Positions 17,802 to 25,855 of a stretch of DNA of 64,000 nt are shown piece after piece. Source of the stretch: Aggregatilineales bacterium (GTDB lineage Bacteria; Chloroflexota; Anaerolineae; Aggregatilineales; Phototrophicaceae); NCBI GenBank assembly GCA_030834905.1, contig JAUQWZ010000003.1, positions 182,194 to 246,193 on the forward strand, read 5' to 3'. The translations under genes were made by a program, and so were the position numbers. The first letter of the stretch is position 1, and the number at the start of each line of letters is the position of its first letter. Below the pieces are notes generated by a model that was given only the letters and a program-made list of their open reading frames with translations, did not search any database and was not told the origin of the DNA.

Positions 17802-18380
17802 TTAGGCGAAAATCTCGCGCACAGGCAGCGTAAAACCGGGCAGCACGTCGCCGCCGTCCAGCGTTCCAGCTTCATCGAGGGTTCTTGAGGACTGCACGCC
17901 ATCTGCCAGCGTGTGCGCCTGCACCGTTTTGTTGGATGGGTCGATTATCCAGACGAGGCGCGTGCCGTAGCGCAGATAGAGCGCGACCTTGCGCGCCACC
18001 TGCGTGTACGACTCTGAAGGGGAAACTACCTCAACGGCGAGGTCAGGCGCGAACGGCACAAACTGCTTCGGCAAGCCTTCCGGCGCGCGCGCTTTGGCAA
18101 CGAACCCGATATCTGGCGCAAGCACCGTGTCTTTGCCGACCGTTCGCCGGTGCAGCACATAGCCCGTCTCGGCGGCGGTGACATAGCCGAGATCGTGTGC
18201 TTCTACAAAACCGCCCACGCGCAGAGTCACTTTAACAATGATAACACCATGTTCGCCGCCAGCAGGAGCCATTTCTTCAATTTCCCCCTCGATGAGTTCA
18301 ACGTGAAGATCTTCATACTCCGGCGTCTGGCACAGCGCCCAGAATTCGCTGGCGGAGATGGTTTTTTCCTGGATGGTCAC
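17802..18380 (-). CDS. Uma2-family (DUF820) PD-(D/E)XK-like protein
   Basis: 192 residues of the Uma2 family, restriction-endonuclease-like proteins numerous in cyanobacteria and Chloroflexota. The marks are YEDLHVELIEGEIEEMAPAGGEH near the start, DTVLAPDIGFV, and PDLAVEVVSPSESYTQVARKVALYLRYGTRLVWIIDP, holding the catalytic E-V-x-S-P arrangement. Nuclease activity is predicted, not established. The GTG at 18380 has GAGGTGG just upstream. An earlier in-frame GTG at 18419 overlaps a TACAAT box and is less likely. Confidence 0.88.
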   Translation of the reverse strand: MTIQEKTISASEFWALCQTPEYEDLHVELIEGEIEEMAPAGGEHGVIIVKVTLRVGGFVEAHDLGYVTAAETGYVLHRRTVGKDTVLAPDIGFVAKARAPEGLPKQFVPFAPDLAVEVVSPSESYTQVARKVALYLRYGTRLVWIIDPSNKTVQAHTLADGVQSSRTLDEAGTLDGGDVLPGFTLPVREIFA

Positions 18381-18551
18381 GGCTGCCACCTCATACTCTG
18401 AATACCTCGATTGTATCACGGACTATAGATGAACGGGCTGCGTCCACCACGTTTGCAAAATTCACAAATTCTCCACAAATGCCCACTGAATACGGGCTGC
18501 TTCAGCGTTATGATGTAAGTGGATATGAATTTAGTAAGGAACACTACACTC

Positions 18552-19199
18552 ATGTCAAAGCAAAAGATGCTCGCCGCGCGAGAACTGATACAGGAGAAAC
18601 GCTACGCCGAAGCGCGCGCGCTGCTGAAGACTGTAGATAATCCAACTGCAAGCGTGTGGTTGAAGAAACTGGATGAAGTCGAGCCACCAATTGTGATCTC
18701 TGCAACACCAACCAGAGATAGATTGGTATACGAAACATTCCTTAAGCAGTGGGCAGAGGTGGAGAAAACCATACTATTGGTGGGCGCGTTTGGACTGGTG
18801 TTATTCGCCGGGTATTTGGCGGTAGCCGATCCCTTCCGGAACTCCCTGACATTTTTACTGTTCGATAAGCCCGAAATTCGAGATGCCGTCATAACTTCAT
18901 TTCCTTTGCTTTCTATAGCGCTTGCTATGGTCGCGATTTGGCGTTCGACGCAGAATCGTCGGATACAACAGACATTGCTCAAAATGAACCCGGGACAACT
19001 GCGTGCAATAGCTGTAAAGTCAATGCTGCTCACTTTCGTTTGGGTGGGTTTGGGTGTTATGAAGAGTGATCAGCCTCGACTTCCTCTAGGGATTTGTTGG
19101 GCTTTGATAGCGATTTTTCACTTTTGGCGTGCGTCAAAAGCTGCCAAATTACAAAGCTTGGGTATCACCAGTAATCAGGATCGCATCTCACCTCATTAA
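18552..19199 (+). CDS. hypothetical membrane protein
   Basis: 215 residues from the ATG at 18552. The N-terminal 50 residues (MLAARELIQEKRYAEARALLKTVDNPTASVWLKKLDEV) look like one TPR-type helical hairpin, and four hydrophobic helices follow in two pairs. Its base composition is lower in GC than most neighbours, as is that of the following toxin-antitoxin pair. Family unknown. Confidence 0.65.
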   Translation: MSKQKMLAARELIQEKRYAEARALLKTVDNPTASVWLKKLDEVEPPIVISATPTRDRLVYETFLKQWAEVEKTILLVGAFGLVLFAGYLAVADPFRNSLTFLLFDKPEIRDAVITSFPLLSIALAMVAIWRSTQNRRIQQTLLKMNPGQLRAIAVKSMLLTFVWVGLGVMKSDQPRLPLGICWALIAIFHFWRASKAAKLQSLGITSNQDRISPH

Positions 19200-19234
19200 C
19201 ACAACCCGCGAAAACAATCTCCCCTCTCATGCAG

Positions 19235-19240
19235 TATAAT
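19235..19240 (+). promoter_or_regulatory. TATAAT -10 box before the DUF433 gene
   Basis: A perfect TATAAT 34 bases before the ATG, with no clear -35. Confidence 0.5.
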
Positions 19241-19273
19241 CACCGTACAATACAAGTTCCGTGAGGCAGAGCC

Positions 19274-19612
19274 ATGATTGCAATCCCTGCGGCGATTGAT
19301 GTGCCGCTATATAGAGACGAGCGCGGCAATATCCGAGTAGGCAGCACACGAGTGCTGCTGGAATTGGTTATTCACGCCTTCAATGCTGGAGAAACGCCTG
19401 AAGGTATTGTGGATAGCTATTCAACCCTGACTTTGACGGATGTCTATGCTGTTGTGACCTACTATCTTACCCATCGCGCCGAAGTTGACGCCTATGTGCA
19501 GCAACAGAATGTAAAAGCAGAGGCAGTTCTGCGTGAAGTTGAAGCAAATGCCCCGCCTGAAACACTGGCACTGCGCGCAAGGCTGAAAGAAAAGCAGCGC
19601 TCAGAGTCATGA
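19274..19612 (+). CDS. DUF433-family antitoxin-like protein
   Basis: 112 residues. The core IRVGSTRVLLELVIHAFNAGETPEGIVDSYSTLTLTDVYAVVTYYLTH is the DUF433 helix-turn-helix-like module, usually the antitoxin partner of a DUF5615 PIN-like toxin. The next frame begins inside its last codons (ATGA overlap at 19609-19612), the usual spacing for such a pair. Confidence 0.85.
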   Translation: MIAIPAAIDVPLYRDERGNIRVGSTRVLLELVIHAFNAGETPEGIVDSYSTLTLTDVYAVVTYYLTHRAEVDAYVQQQNVKAEAVLREVEANAPPETLALRARLKEKQRSES

Positions 19613-19957
19613 TACGTTTCCTCGCAGATGAAAACTTCAATGGGAAAGTGGTGCGCGCTCCTTCATCACGATCCCAATGTTGATATTGTGCGCGTACAGG
19701 ATACCGAAATCTATCAGGCGGATGATCCAGTGGTACTCGAATGGGCAGCGAAGCACAGGTATATTTTGCTGACTCACGATATTGATACGATGGTAGGTTT
19801 CGCTAACGAACGAATCACCGCCGAATTGCCGATGACTGGCGTCATTCTGATACGTCAGTCCTTACCAATTGGCAAAGTCGTAGAAGATCTTCTGACTGTA
19901 CTTGGCGCGAGCGATGCGGAGGATTGGGTGAACGTGGTGACTTATCTACCGCTGTAG
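19609..19957 (+). pseudogene. DUF5615 PIN-like toxin, frameshifted
   Basis: The ATG overlapping the antitoxin stop opens MIRFLADENFNGKVVRA, the exact DUF5615 N-terminus with its acidic DE pair, but that frame stops after 24 codons. The rest of the family (LLHHDPNVDIVRVQDTEIYQ, then VLEWAAKHRYILLTHDIDTM and LPIGKVVEDLL to the end) continues in the other frame. Adding one base in GTGCGCGCTC at about 19651-19660 would restore a full protein of about 115 residues. It is either a toxin-inactivating single-base deletion or a sequencing error. Translation from the ATG at 19628 would make a protein lacking the first acidic residues. Confidence 0.82.
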
Positions 19958-19963
19958 AATTTC

Positions 19964-19991
19964 GTAGGGGCGACTCGCGAGTCGCCCCTAC
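19964..19991. repeat. GTAGGGGCGA-family palindrome, perfect copy
   Basis: GTAGGGGCGACTCG is followed by its exact reverse complement, giving a 28-bp perfect palindrome. It lies just past the toxin stop codon and 20 bases before the end of the convergent capsid gene. This is the best copy for defining the family consensus. Confidence 0.92.
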
Positions 19992-20010
19992 TGTTCTTAC
20001 ACCATTCCCC

Positions 20011-21819
20011 CTACACCGCCAGATTGAACAATGCGCTGGCGACCTCGGTGTCGAAGGCTGCCAGCGCGAGGCGCACCGTCGCCGTAAGCTGGTAGCTGTC
20101 ATAGTACGGCAGGTAGTCCACGCTCACGGCGATGCGGCGGCGGTAACCGACGATCCAGCCGGGGCGGTAGACGCACAGCGCCGTCCCGCGATCATTCGGT
20201 CCCGCGCCCACTTTGCCGTCGGCTTCTGACAGCGGCATTTCCGCTGATACCAGCACCGGCGCGCCATCCACCAAGCCGATCTGACCGGTGATCGCCGTCG
20301 CCATTGCCCCGGCTTTGTCCATCGTCAGGAACTCCGCCATCGCCAGAAATTTGGCATAGGTGCCGGTGTCCACAATCCACGCCAGATCGCCGGGGCGGGC
20401 GGCGTAGCGGTTGTCCATTTTGAAGCGGGTCGTCCGCAGCAGCGCCAGCGTCGGCGCGACGTTGGCGGCGTCCTGACGATTGGACACGTTCGTCACCAGC
20501 GGCAGCTTGCGCAGCCCATCGAACGCCATGAAGCGCTCGGTCGCGCCCGGCGCAGCATGATCCTTGTTAATATTGCCCGTCGCCGTGGCGGTGGTATCAC
20601 CGTTCAGCAGCACGTAGTCGATGCTGTCGGCAATCGCCCGCACCGCCTGCTCGCGGTACAGGTTGAGCACTGGCACAATCGAGTCCTCGACCAGCTCGGC
20701 GCTGAAGCCGACGCGCAGCGCCAGCTTTTTCGCCGCCAACTGCACCTTGCCCGAACCGACGCGGCTGTCGGGGATAGGGCTGCCGCTGCCGAGCGTCAGG
20801 TGCGCTTCGTCCGCCGTCTCCGGCACAAAGTGAACCGATGGGTCGGCTCCTTCAATTGGAAGCTCGAACGGATTCGAGGGCATTTCAACACTCTGAAAAA
20901 TCGGCAGAATGACGTTTTCCAGCCGCGCCTTCTGCCATATCTGCGCGCTCCACAGGTCGGGTACCCATTCGTCGCCAAAGCCAGCCAGCGTGCTGCGGCT
21001 CAGTTCATCCGCCTTCATCGCGGTCAGGTTCTTCTGACGCACCTTATGCGCGAGCGCGTTGGCGTAGCGCTCGCTGACGCCGTGGAAATTCTTGGTGCTT
21101 CGCAGCAGCACGTAGCCGTGAAGCATGTCCAGCGCGTCGAGCCGGTCATAGGGGCTGCCAACGGTGATGCTGGCTTTCACGGCATCGCCGCTGCTCAGAG
21201 GTAAGCGCTTGCGCGGCGCGCGTTCAGTGTCGCTCACCGGGATCATCTCGTCCTGCATAGTATTCGCTCCTTTGAAACTGCGGTGTGAATATGGCTGCTG
21301 TTTGCTCTTGCTCAGTCCTAGCTTGGCGGTGTCCAGACCGAGCGCATCATAGGCGCTCTTGATCACGCGGGCATCGGTGCGGCGCGGCTCGGCGGGCGCT
21401 GGCGTCAGGCTGCCTTCGACGATGGGCCAGCGCCGGATGCAGCCGTCGTCGGTCACTTCGACCAGATGCGGCAAACTTCCCGATGACCAGCCGAGGATGC
21501 CGCGCTCGATCAGGCGGTGGACGGCGCGCACGTAGCGCTGGCGCATATCTAGCTGCGCCTCTGCCCACACGCCGATCTCGTCGGCGCGCAGCGTGTCGAT
21601 CAGCCCGATGACGGCGGCTTTCAGATCGCCGTCCAAGCCGTGGTGATAGAGCACCGGGCGGCGGTCGTACCAGTCCAGCCCAAGCTCGGTCTGTGGGGTG
21701 AAATACTCGCCCTGTAAGTCGCGCCGCTGTGCGCTGCCCCAAACGACGAGGTAGCCGCCGACACGTCCTTCTGTGGCGTTGAGAGTCTTCAGGTGGGGAA
21801 CTGCTGCCAGTTGAGTCAT
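20011..21819 (-). CDS. phage prohead protease-major capsid fusion (HK97-like)
   Basis: 602 residues in two parts. Residues 1-150 look like a U35-type prohead protease: GYLVVWGSAQRRDLQGEYF, LYHHG (candidate catalytic His), ILGWSSGSLPH (candidate catalytic Ser) and PIVEGSLTPAPAEPR. A linker of about 50 residues follows. The remainder resembles HK97-fold capsid proteins: a coiled region, then VILPIFQSVEMPSNPFELPIEG, KVQLAAKKLALRVGFSAELVEDS, YREQAVRAIADSIDYVLLNGD, and a C-terminal YRRRIAVSVDYLPYYDSYQ. AAGGAG lies 6 bases before the ATG. Fused protease-capsid genes are known in some phages. No terminase or portal gene is present upstream in the window. Confidence 0.78.
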   Translation of the reverse strand: MTQLAAVPHLKTLNATEGRVGGYLVVWGSAQRRDLQGEYFTPQTELGLDWYDRRPVLYHHGLDGDLKAAVIGLIDTLRADEIGVWAEAQLDMRQRYVRAVHRLIERGILGWSSGSLPHLVEVTDDGCIRRWPIVEGSLTPAPAEPRRTDARVIKSAYDALGLDTAKLGLSKSKQQPYSHRSFKGANTMQDEMIPVSDTERAPRKRLPLSSGDAVKASITVGSPYDRLDALDMLHGYVLLRSTKNFHGVSERYANALAHKVRQKNLTAMKADELSRSTLAGFGDEWVPDLWSAQIWQKARLENVILPIFQSVEMPSNPFELPIEGADPSVHFVPETADEAHLTLGSGSPIPDSRVGSGKVQLAAKKLALRVGFSAELVEDSIVPVLNLYREQAVRAIADSIDYVLLNGDTTATATGNINKDHAAPGATERFMAFDGLRKLPLVTNVSNRQDAANVAPTLALLRTTRFKMDNRYAARPGDLAWIVDTGTYAKFLAMAEFLTMDKAGAMATAITGQIGLVDGAPVLVSAEMPLSEADGKVGAGPNDRGTALCVYRPGWIVGYRRRIAVSVDYLPYYDSYQLTATVRLALAAFDTEVASALFNLAV

Positions 21820-22215
21820 AAATGCTCCTTGAGCGAACCGCTGTCAGGCGTTCAGCCGCCAGCGAAACACAGTGGCTGAAGGCTGACCGCTTTTGGCTGC
21901 CTCAGCCATCCACACGCGGCTGTCGAGTGGTGCAGGTGCGGGCAGGGATAAGGTTGTTAAGGAAGCTGTCCGGCTTGAGCAGCGGTCGCTTTGTCCCCTG
22001 GCTGACAGCTAACAGCTTTACAATAGCACTTATGTTCTACTAAAAGTGGACATTTTTGGCGGCATTTTTGACCGTTTTTTTGTCATCCCGGCTGGCAGAC
22101 ACGCGCCGCGTCATTTCTGATCGATCTTTTACAACCCGAATTACGAAACCCGTAAGACCACGGGCGGCTGCCGCGTCGGTGACAGCGTGAAAACGCAGCG
22201 CACGAGGAGGGGAAC
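21820..22215. other. gene-free region upstream of the capsid gene
   Basis: No convincing gene. It holds clustered GGCTGA/CAGCC units (GTTCAGCCGCCAGCG, TGGCTGAAGGCTGACCGC, CTGACAGCTAACAGC) that resemble a degenerate inverted 'GCTGACGGCTAACAGCT' repeat, then an AT-rich stretch (22020-22080). A strong GAGGAGGGG ribosome site for the next small gene ends it. The capsid promoter should be here, but no good match was found. Confidence 0.5.
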
Positions 22216-22392
22216 ATGCGTTATCAGGCAGACTGCGCCGAGATCATTCTTGATCCAAGCCCGTCTGATACAGCACCAGCGCCGAAGCTTTCGACTGGCG
22301 AATATCGCCAACTGCTTCGCCAGCAGTATGAGCGCATGGCGCAGCATCAGCAGGTGATCGAGGCGGAACAACGGGCGCGAGACAGCCGCTGA
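22216..22392 (+). CDS. small hypothetical protein (58 aa)
   Basis: ATG preceded by GAGGAGGGGAAC, one of the strongest ribosome sites here. The product begins MRYQADCAEIILDPSP and continues through a Pro/Ala linker to a helical, Gln- and Arg-rich C-terminus (GEYRQLLRQQYERMAQHQQVIEAEQR). A perfect terminator follows 12 bases later, so it is a complete one-gene transcript. Family unknown. It is divergent from the capsid gene and could be phage-derived. Confidence 0.62.
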   Translation: MRYQADCAEIILDPSPSDTAPAPKLSTGEYRQLLRQQYERMAQHQQVIEAEQRARDSR

Positions 22393-22404
22393 ATCCAGTG
22401 ACGG

Positions 22405-22435
22405 AAGGGCGCAAACGCTGCGCCCTTTCTTTTTG
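22405..22435 (+). terminator. Rho-independent terminator
   Basis: AAGGGCGCA pairs exactly with TGCGCCCTT around AACGC, followed by TTTCTTTTT. Confidence 0.9.
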
Positions 22436-22481
22436 TGCGTTAGCATTGACCGGCTGATGTCGGTTACAGGGGCGGTTGCTG

Positions 22482-23219
22482 ATGGGATCGATTCGCTACG
22501 AGACGGCGTATGCCAGCGCCTGTCTGGTTGAGGAACTGAACTATTCCGGCAGCATGGCGCGGATGCTTCACAACGGCATTGATATCGTTCTGTTTGAAAC
22601 CCCCACCGGCGAGGCGGTCAGCGTTCATTTCATTGACAGCGGGCTGCCGGTATACGAAATCCGCAGTATCCTGACCGACAACGCCGCTAAAGATCGTTAC
22701 ACGCTGTTCGTGTTGTGGGCGGATATGATGCTGCCGCGTCACGGGGAACACTACGTCGCCGATGACTGGATGGAAGCGCTGTACACGCTTTACCACGATA
22801 CTATCTATGCCTATGAGATCATCGACGGGGAGCCGTTCATCTTTCCGGTGTTCTTTCGCGGCGTTGGGCTTCGGCGGGAAATCGAGTTCGGGACGGCGGT
22901 TCATTATCGGCATCTCACCTGTCGCCAGGTGCAGACCCATCTTGCCGGGCTTCAGGGTGAGTGGCGGGTTGCCGATTTTGGCGGCGCGCGCGGCACTGCC
23001 CACGATCCGGTTGTTGAGGCGCGGCAGCGCAGCGAACTGCACGCCTATTACCTGCTGCTCGGCATTGAGCCGGGCGACAGCCGCGAGACGATCAAAAAAG
23101 CCTATCGCCTGCTCGCCCGCCGCCTGCACCCGGACGTAAACCCCGACGCGGATTCAAACGAGCAGATGCGGCAGCTTAACCATGCTTACCTCAAACTGAT
23201 GGAAGCCTTCGGCGACTAG
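22482..23219 (+). CDS. J-domain (DnaJ-like) protein
   Basis: 245 residues. The C-terminal 65 are a J domain: YYLLLGIEPGDSRETIKKAYRLLARRLHPDVNPDA, with the HPD tripeptide that stimulates Hsp70 ATPase at about residue 217. The first 170 residues are an unrecognised alpha/beta domain (YTLFVLWADMMLPRHGEHY...), so a substrate-recognition role for it is inference. It lacks the G/F and zinc regions of DnaJ. The ATG at 22482 is chosen over an in-frame TTG two codons earlier. Confidence 0.82.
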   Translation: MGSIRYETAYASACLVEELNYSGSMARMLHNGIDIVLFETPTGEAVSVHFIDSGLPVYEIRSILTDNAAKDRYTLFVLWADMMLPRHGEHYVADDWMEALYTLYHDTIYAYEIIDGEPFIFPVFFRGVGLRREIEFGTAVHYRHLTCRQVQTHLAGLQGEWRVADFGGARGTAHDPVVEARQRSELHAYYLLLGIEPGDSRETIKKAYRLLARRLHPDVNPDADSNEQMRQLNHAYLKLMEAFGD

Positions 23220-23357
23220 AACTCGCGCCACCATCAAACCCGCCACCATAAGTTTCATTTTTATTACACAACCTTACTCATACAAACTAAACAATGCGTT
23301 GATAATTACAGTGATGCTTTGGATTGTTATAAGAACGATTGATAAGGGTTTACCTAC

Positions 23358-24752
23358 ATGGAAGCAACACTAACACAAACGGGTGAACAGTTCCTGTCCC
23401 CCCTCCGCAAAATCTGGGATTTCATCACCAAGCCAAGTGACCATGTCAAAAGCGAGGATGTCCGCCGTGTGCGGCTGCTGCTGACGCTGCTCTTCCTCTT
23501 CTCAGTGTCCGCCACGCTGGCAATGGTGATGTCGGGCTATCTTGCAACCACACCCGGGATTCTCTATATCCTCATTGGGTTGTGGGCGAGCTACCTTCTG
23601 GGGCGCACCAGGTTTTATAATCTGGCTGCCTATGTAGCGGTTGCAGTTGAGAATATCTCGGTGGCGCTGATTGTGGCTCAGTCATCTGGGGAAGCCCAGA
23701 ACATGTTCGCCATCCTCACCCTCTCCGTTGTTCTCGCCACGCTGCTGCTCCCGCTTCGGGCTGCCATCGTCGTCATGGTGGGAAATATTCTTTTCATTCT
23801 GGTGCTGCCTTCGTTTATGCCCCAGTACGAGATGACATTTTCCCTGATCATCGTATTTCTGACTTCGGTTCTACTGATTGTCTTCAGCGTCTATCGCGAC
23901 GCGCTGGAAAAAGACCACCGGCAGGAACTGGAGTTTTCGCTGCGGCGCAGTGAAGAAGCCAACGAGGCATTGGGTAGAGCCAACGCGCTTGCCAGAGAAA
24001 CAGTGCGCCTGAAGTCCGAATTCATGTCCACCATGTCCCACGAGCTGCGCACGCCGCTGAACGCCATCACCGGGTTTTGCGGCATCATGCTGGAAGGCAT
24101 GGGCGGCGAAATTGACGACGAAGCCCGGCACATGGTCGAACGGGTGCACTCCAACAGCGACCGCCTGCTGCTGCTGATTAACCAGGTGCTTGACATTGCC
24201 AAGATCGAGGCGGATCGAATTGAACTCACTCAGGAGCCGCTTTCCATGCAGGATCTGGCGACCCGCTGGCAGTCGCAGATGCAGGTGCTGGCGCAGAAGA
24301 AAGGACTGTCGTTTAACGTGACGGTTGATCCGTCGCTGCCTGAAATGGTGCATGGTGACCGCGAACGGATCACCCAGATCGCTACCAACCTGCTCTCGAA
24401 CGCCTTCAAATTCACCCAGTCCGGCAGCGTTGACCTGCGCCTGAATGGCGGGCACGACACCTGGCAGATTGAGGTGCACGACACCGGCATCGGTATCCCG
24501 CCGCACGCGCTGAATTACATCTTTGACGAGTTCCGGCAGTTGGACGGTTCATCGACACGTGTGTATGGCGGTACCGGTCTGGGACTGGCAATCGTCCGCA
24601 AGCTGTGTGCGCTCATGAATGGGAATGTGCGTGTCACCAGTGTCCTCGGCGAGGGCAGCACATTCACTGTCACGCTGCCTCTAAGCGACGCAACCGCCGC
24701 CACCGAAGCCTTCGAACCGGCGCTCGCCGCCGCGCAGCCCATGGAGCAGTAA
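23358..24752 (+). CDS. membrane sensor histidine kinase
   Basis: 464 residues. About six N-terminal membrane helices (residues 45-180) are followed by a short coiled linker and HisKA with MSTMSHELRTPLNAITGF (phospho-accepting His 228). HATPase_c follows with TNLLSNAFKFT (N box), DTGIGIPP (G1) and GTGLGLAIV (G2). No PAS or HAMP domain is seen, so sensing probably involves the membrane part itself. Two single-domain response regulators follow on the same strand, the first only 5 bases downstream, forming a phosphorelay operon. Confidence 0.92.
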   Translation: MEATLTQTGEQFLSPLRKIWDFITKPSDHVKSEDVRRVRLLLTLLFLFSVSATLAMVMSGYLATTPGILYILIGLWASYLLGRTRFYNLAAYVAVAVENISVALIVAQSSGEAQNMFAILTLSVVLATLLLPLRAAIVVMVGNILFILVLPSFMPQYEMTFSLIIVFLTSVLLIVFSVYRDALEKDHRQELEFSLRRSEEANEALGRANALARETVRLKSEFMSTMSHELRTPLNAITGFCGIMLEGMGGEIDDEARHMVERVHSNSDRLLLLINQVLDIAKIEADRIELTQEPLSMQDLATRWQSQMQVLAQKKGLSFNVTVDPSLPEMVHGDRERITQIATNLLSNAFKFTQSGSVDLRLNGGHDTWQIEVHDTGIGIPPHALNYIFDEFRQLDGSSTRVYGGTGLGLAIVRKLCALMNGNVRVTSVLGEGSTFTVTLPLSDATAATEAFEPALAAAQPMEQ

Positions 24753-24757
24753 AGAGG

Positions 24758-25186
24758 ATGTCTACTCAAATTCGCCGCGATATTCTGAAAGACTGGGTCA
24801 TCGTCGTGATCGATGACGAGCCAGACAGCCTGGAAGTTGCCTCGCGCATCCTGCGGCATTACGGCGCTGTCGTTTACACTGCCAATAATGGTAAGGATGG
24901 GTTGGAGCTTATCCGCCAGCAGCGCCCGAAATTTGTCATCTCAGACCTGTCGATGCCGGTCATGGATGGCTGGGAAATGCTGTTCGAGATTCAGCAGGAT
25001 CGCTACGTGGCTGAAATACCCGTTATCGCCCTCACCGCCCACGCAATGGTGGGAGATCGTAAACGGGCAATAGAAGCCGGATTCTATAATTACCTGACCA
25101 AGCCGCTGACGCCAGCGACCTTTATGGGTGAACTGATGCGCCTGCTGCTGGATGTGCCGCAGTTTGAACTGATTTTATCGGCTTAA
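24758..25186 (+). CDS. single-domain response regulator
   Basis: 142 residues from the ATG at 24758, with AAAGAGG just before it. Receiver domain: VVIDDEPDSLEVA, phospho-accepting Asp in VISDLSMPVMDGW (about residue 63), Thr in VIALTAH, and Lys in YLTKPLTPATF. There is no output domain, so it probably passes phosphate on or acts by protein contact. Five bases separate it from the kinase. Confidence 0.92.
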   Translation: MSTQIRRDILKDWVIVVIDDEPDSLEVASRILRHYGAVVYTANNGKDGLELIRQQRPKFVISDLSMPVMDGWEMLFEIQQDRYVAEIPVIALTAHAMVGDRKRAIEAGFYNYLTKPLTPATFMGELMRLLLDVPQFELILSA

Positions 25187-25209
25187 GTGCCTGAGCAAAG
25201 GAATTTCCC

Positions 25210-25575
25210 GTGAGCCTGCCTATTCTGGTTGTTGAAGACGACCCCGATGGTCGCGAACTGGTTGGACGGATGCTGCGCTATCATCGTCTGAGCGTACAAA
25301 CCGTCGATGACGCCGAAGAAGCGCTGGTGCAGCTTGCGCAGAACGACTATGCCGGCGTGATCATCGATCTGGCGCTGCCAGGCATGGATGGCTGGACGCT
25401 GCTGAAACACATCCAGCAGGACCCGCGCACCAGCCACCTGCGCTGCGTAGCGGTGACCGCCTATCACTCGGTTGAGACGGCGGTGAAGGCGATAGAAGAT
25501 GGGTTTGTCGCCTATTTCCCGAAGCCGCTGGAAACCACCGCCTTCGTCCGCGAGTTGGAGCGAGTGTTCGCCTAA
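25210..25575 (+). CDS. single-domain response regulator
   Basis: 121 residues from GTG, with AAAGGAA upstream. Receiver domain: ILVVEDDPDGRELV, Asp 53 in VIIDLALPGMDGW, AVTAY, and Lys in YFPKPLETTAF. It is about 40% like the preceding regulator by eye, so the two may be a tandem duplication acted on by one kinase. Confidence 0.92.
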   Translation: MSLPILVVEDDPDGRELVGRMLRYHRLSVQTVDDAEEALVQLAQNDYAGVIIDLALPGMDGWTLLKHIQQDPRTSHLRCVAVTAYHSVETAVKAIEDGFVAYFPKPLETTAFVRELERVFA

Positions 25576-25603
25576 CGACGTTCGCGGTTCAGCACGTAGT
25601 TAC

Positions 25604-25651
25604 CCCCTCTCGCTCTCTGCTGGACACAGGCATGGCGCGCAGAGGGGTTTT
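25604..25651 (+). terminator. probable terminator of the kinase/regulator operon
   Basis: CCCCTCT (25604-25610) pairs with AGAGGGG (25641-25647), followed by TTTTG. The loop is long (about 30 bases) and can fold further (CTCTGC with GCAGAG). Confidence 0.5.
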
Positions 25652-25695
25652 GATTCCCCGATCTCTCCAGTTCTACATTTTCCCCTTCTTTTGAC

Positions 25696-25701
25696 TATAA
25701 T
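25696..25701 (+). promoter_or_regulatory. TATAAT -10 box before the Dlt-like cluster
   Basis: A perfect TATAAT in TTTGACTATAATTCC, 34 bases before the microprotein ATG. A -35 match is weak. It marks the likely transcription start of the five-gene cluster. Confidence 0.6.
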
Positions 25702-25735
25702 TCCAGCGTTTGTCTGCACTTATGAGGCGTGCTTG

Positions 25736-25852
25736 ATGCGCAACCTGCTATCGCGTGAAAATCGCCTGGCGCTTTCCCTGTGCCTGGTTGTAATCCTGCT
25801 GGTGATCGTCACGACCGATACCGCGCCGCAGTGGATCTATCAGGGCTTTTAG
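25736..25852 (+). CDS. DltX-like membrane microprotein (38 aa)
   Basis: Sequence begins MRNLLSRENRLALSLCLVV. It has a short basic N-terminus, one membrane helix (about 11-26) and the C-terminal end WIYQGF. In Firmicutes the microprotein DltX sits directly before dltB/dltA, has one helix, and ends in a conserved aromatic-Tyr-aromatic motif of the FIYNEF kind, whose Tyr is thought to carry the acyl group between the MBOAT and DltD. Here the residue in that position is Tyr 35. The MBOAT gene begins 3 bases after the stop. Size, topology, position and tail all fit; the short length means chance resemblance cannot be excluded. GAGGCG lies 7 bases upstream of the ATG. Confidence 0.72.
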   Translation: MRNLLSRENRLALSLCLVVILLVIVTTDTAPQWIYQGF

Positions 25853-25855
25853 CCG

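Noticed and set aside
21820..22215. Prophage attachment site or origin near the capsid gene
   Set aside because: The GGCTGA-type units look like a degenerate intergenic repeat; no integrase, direct repeat pair or DnaA-box cluster was seen.
24605..24757. N-terminal extension of the first response regulator
   Set aside because: It overlaps the kinase in another frame, is Arg/His-rich, and the ATG at 24758 has a ribosome site and begins a normal receiver domain.
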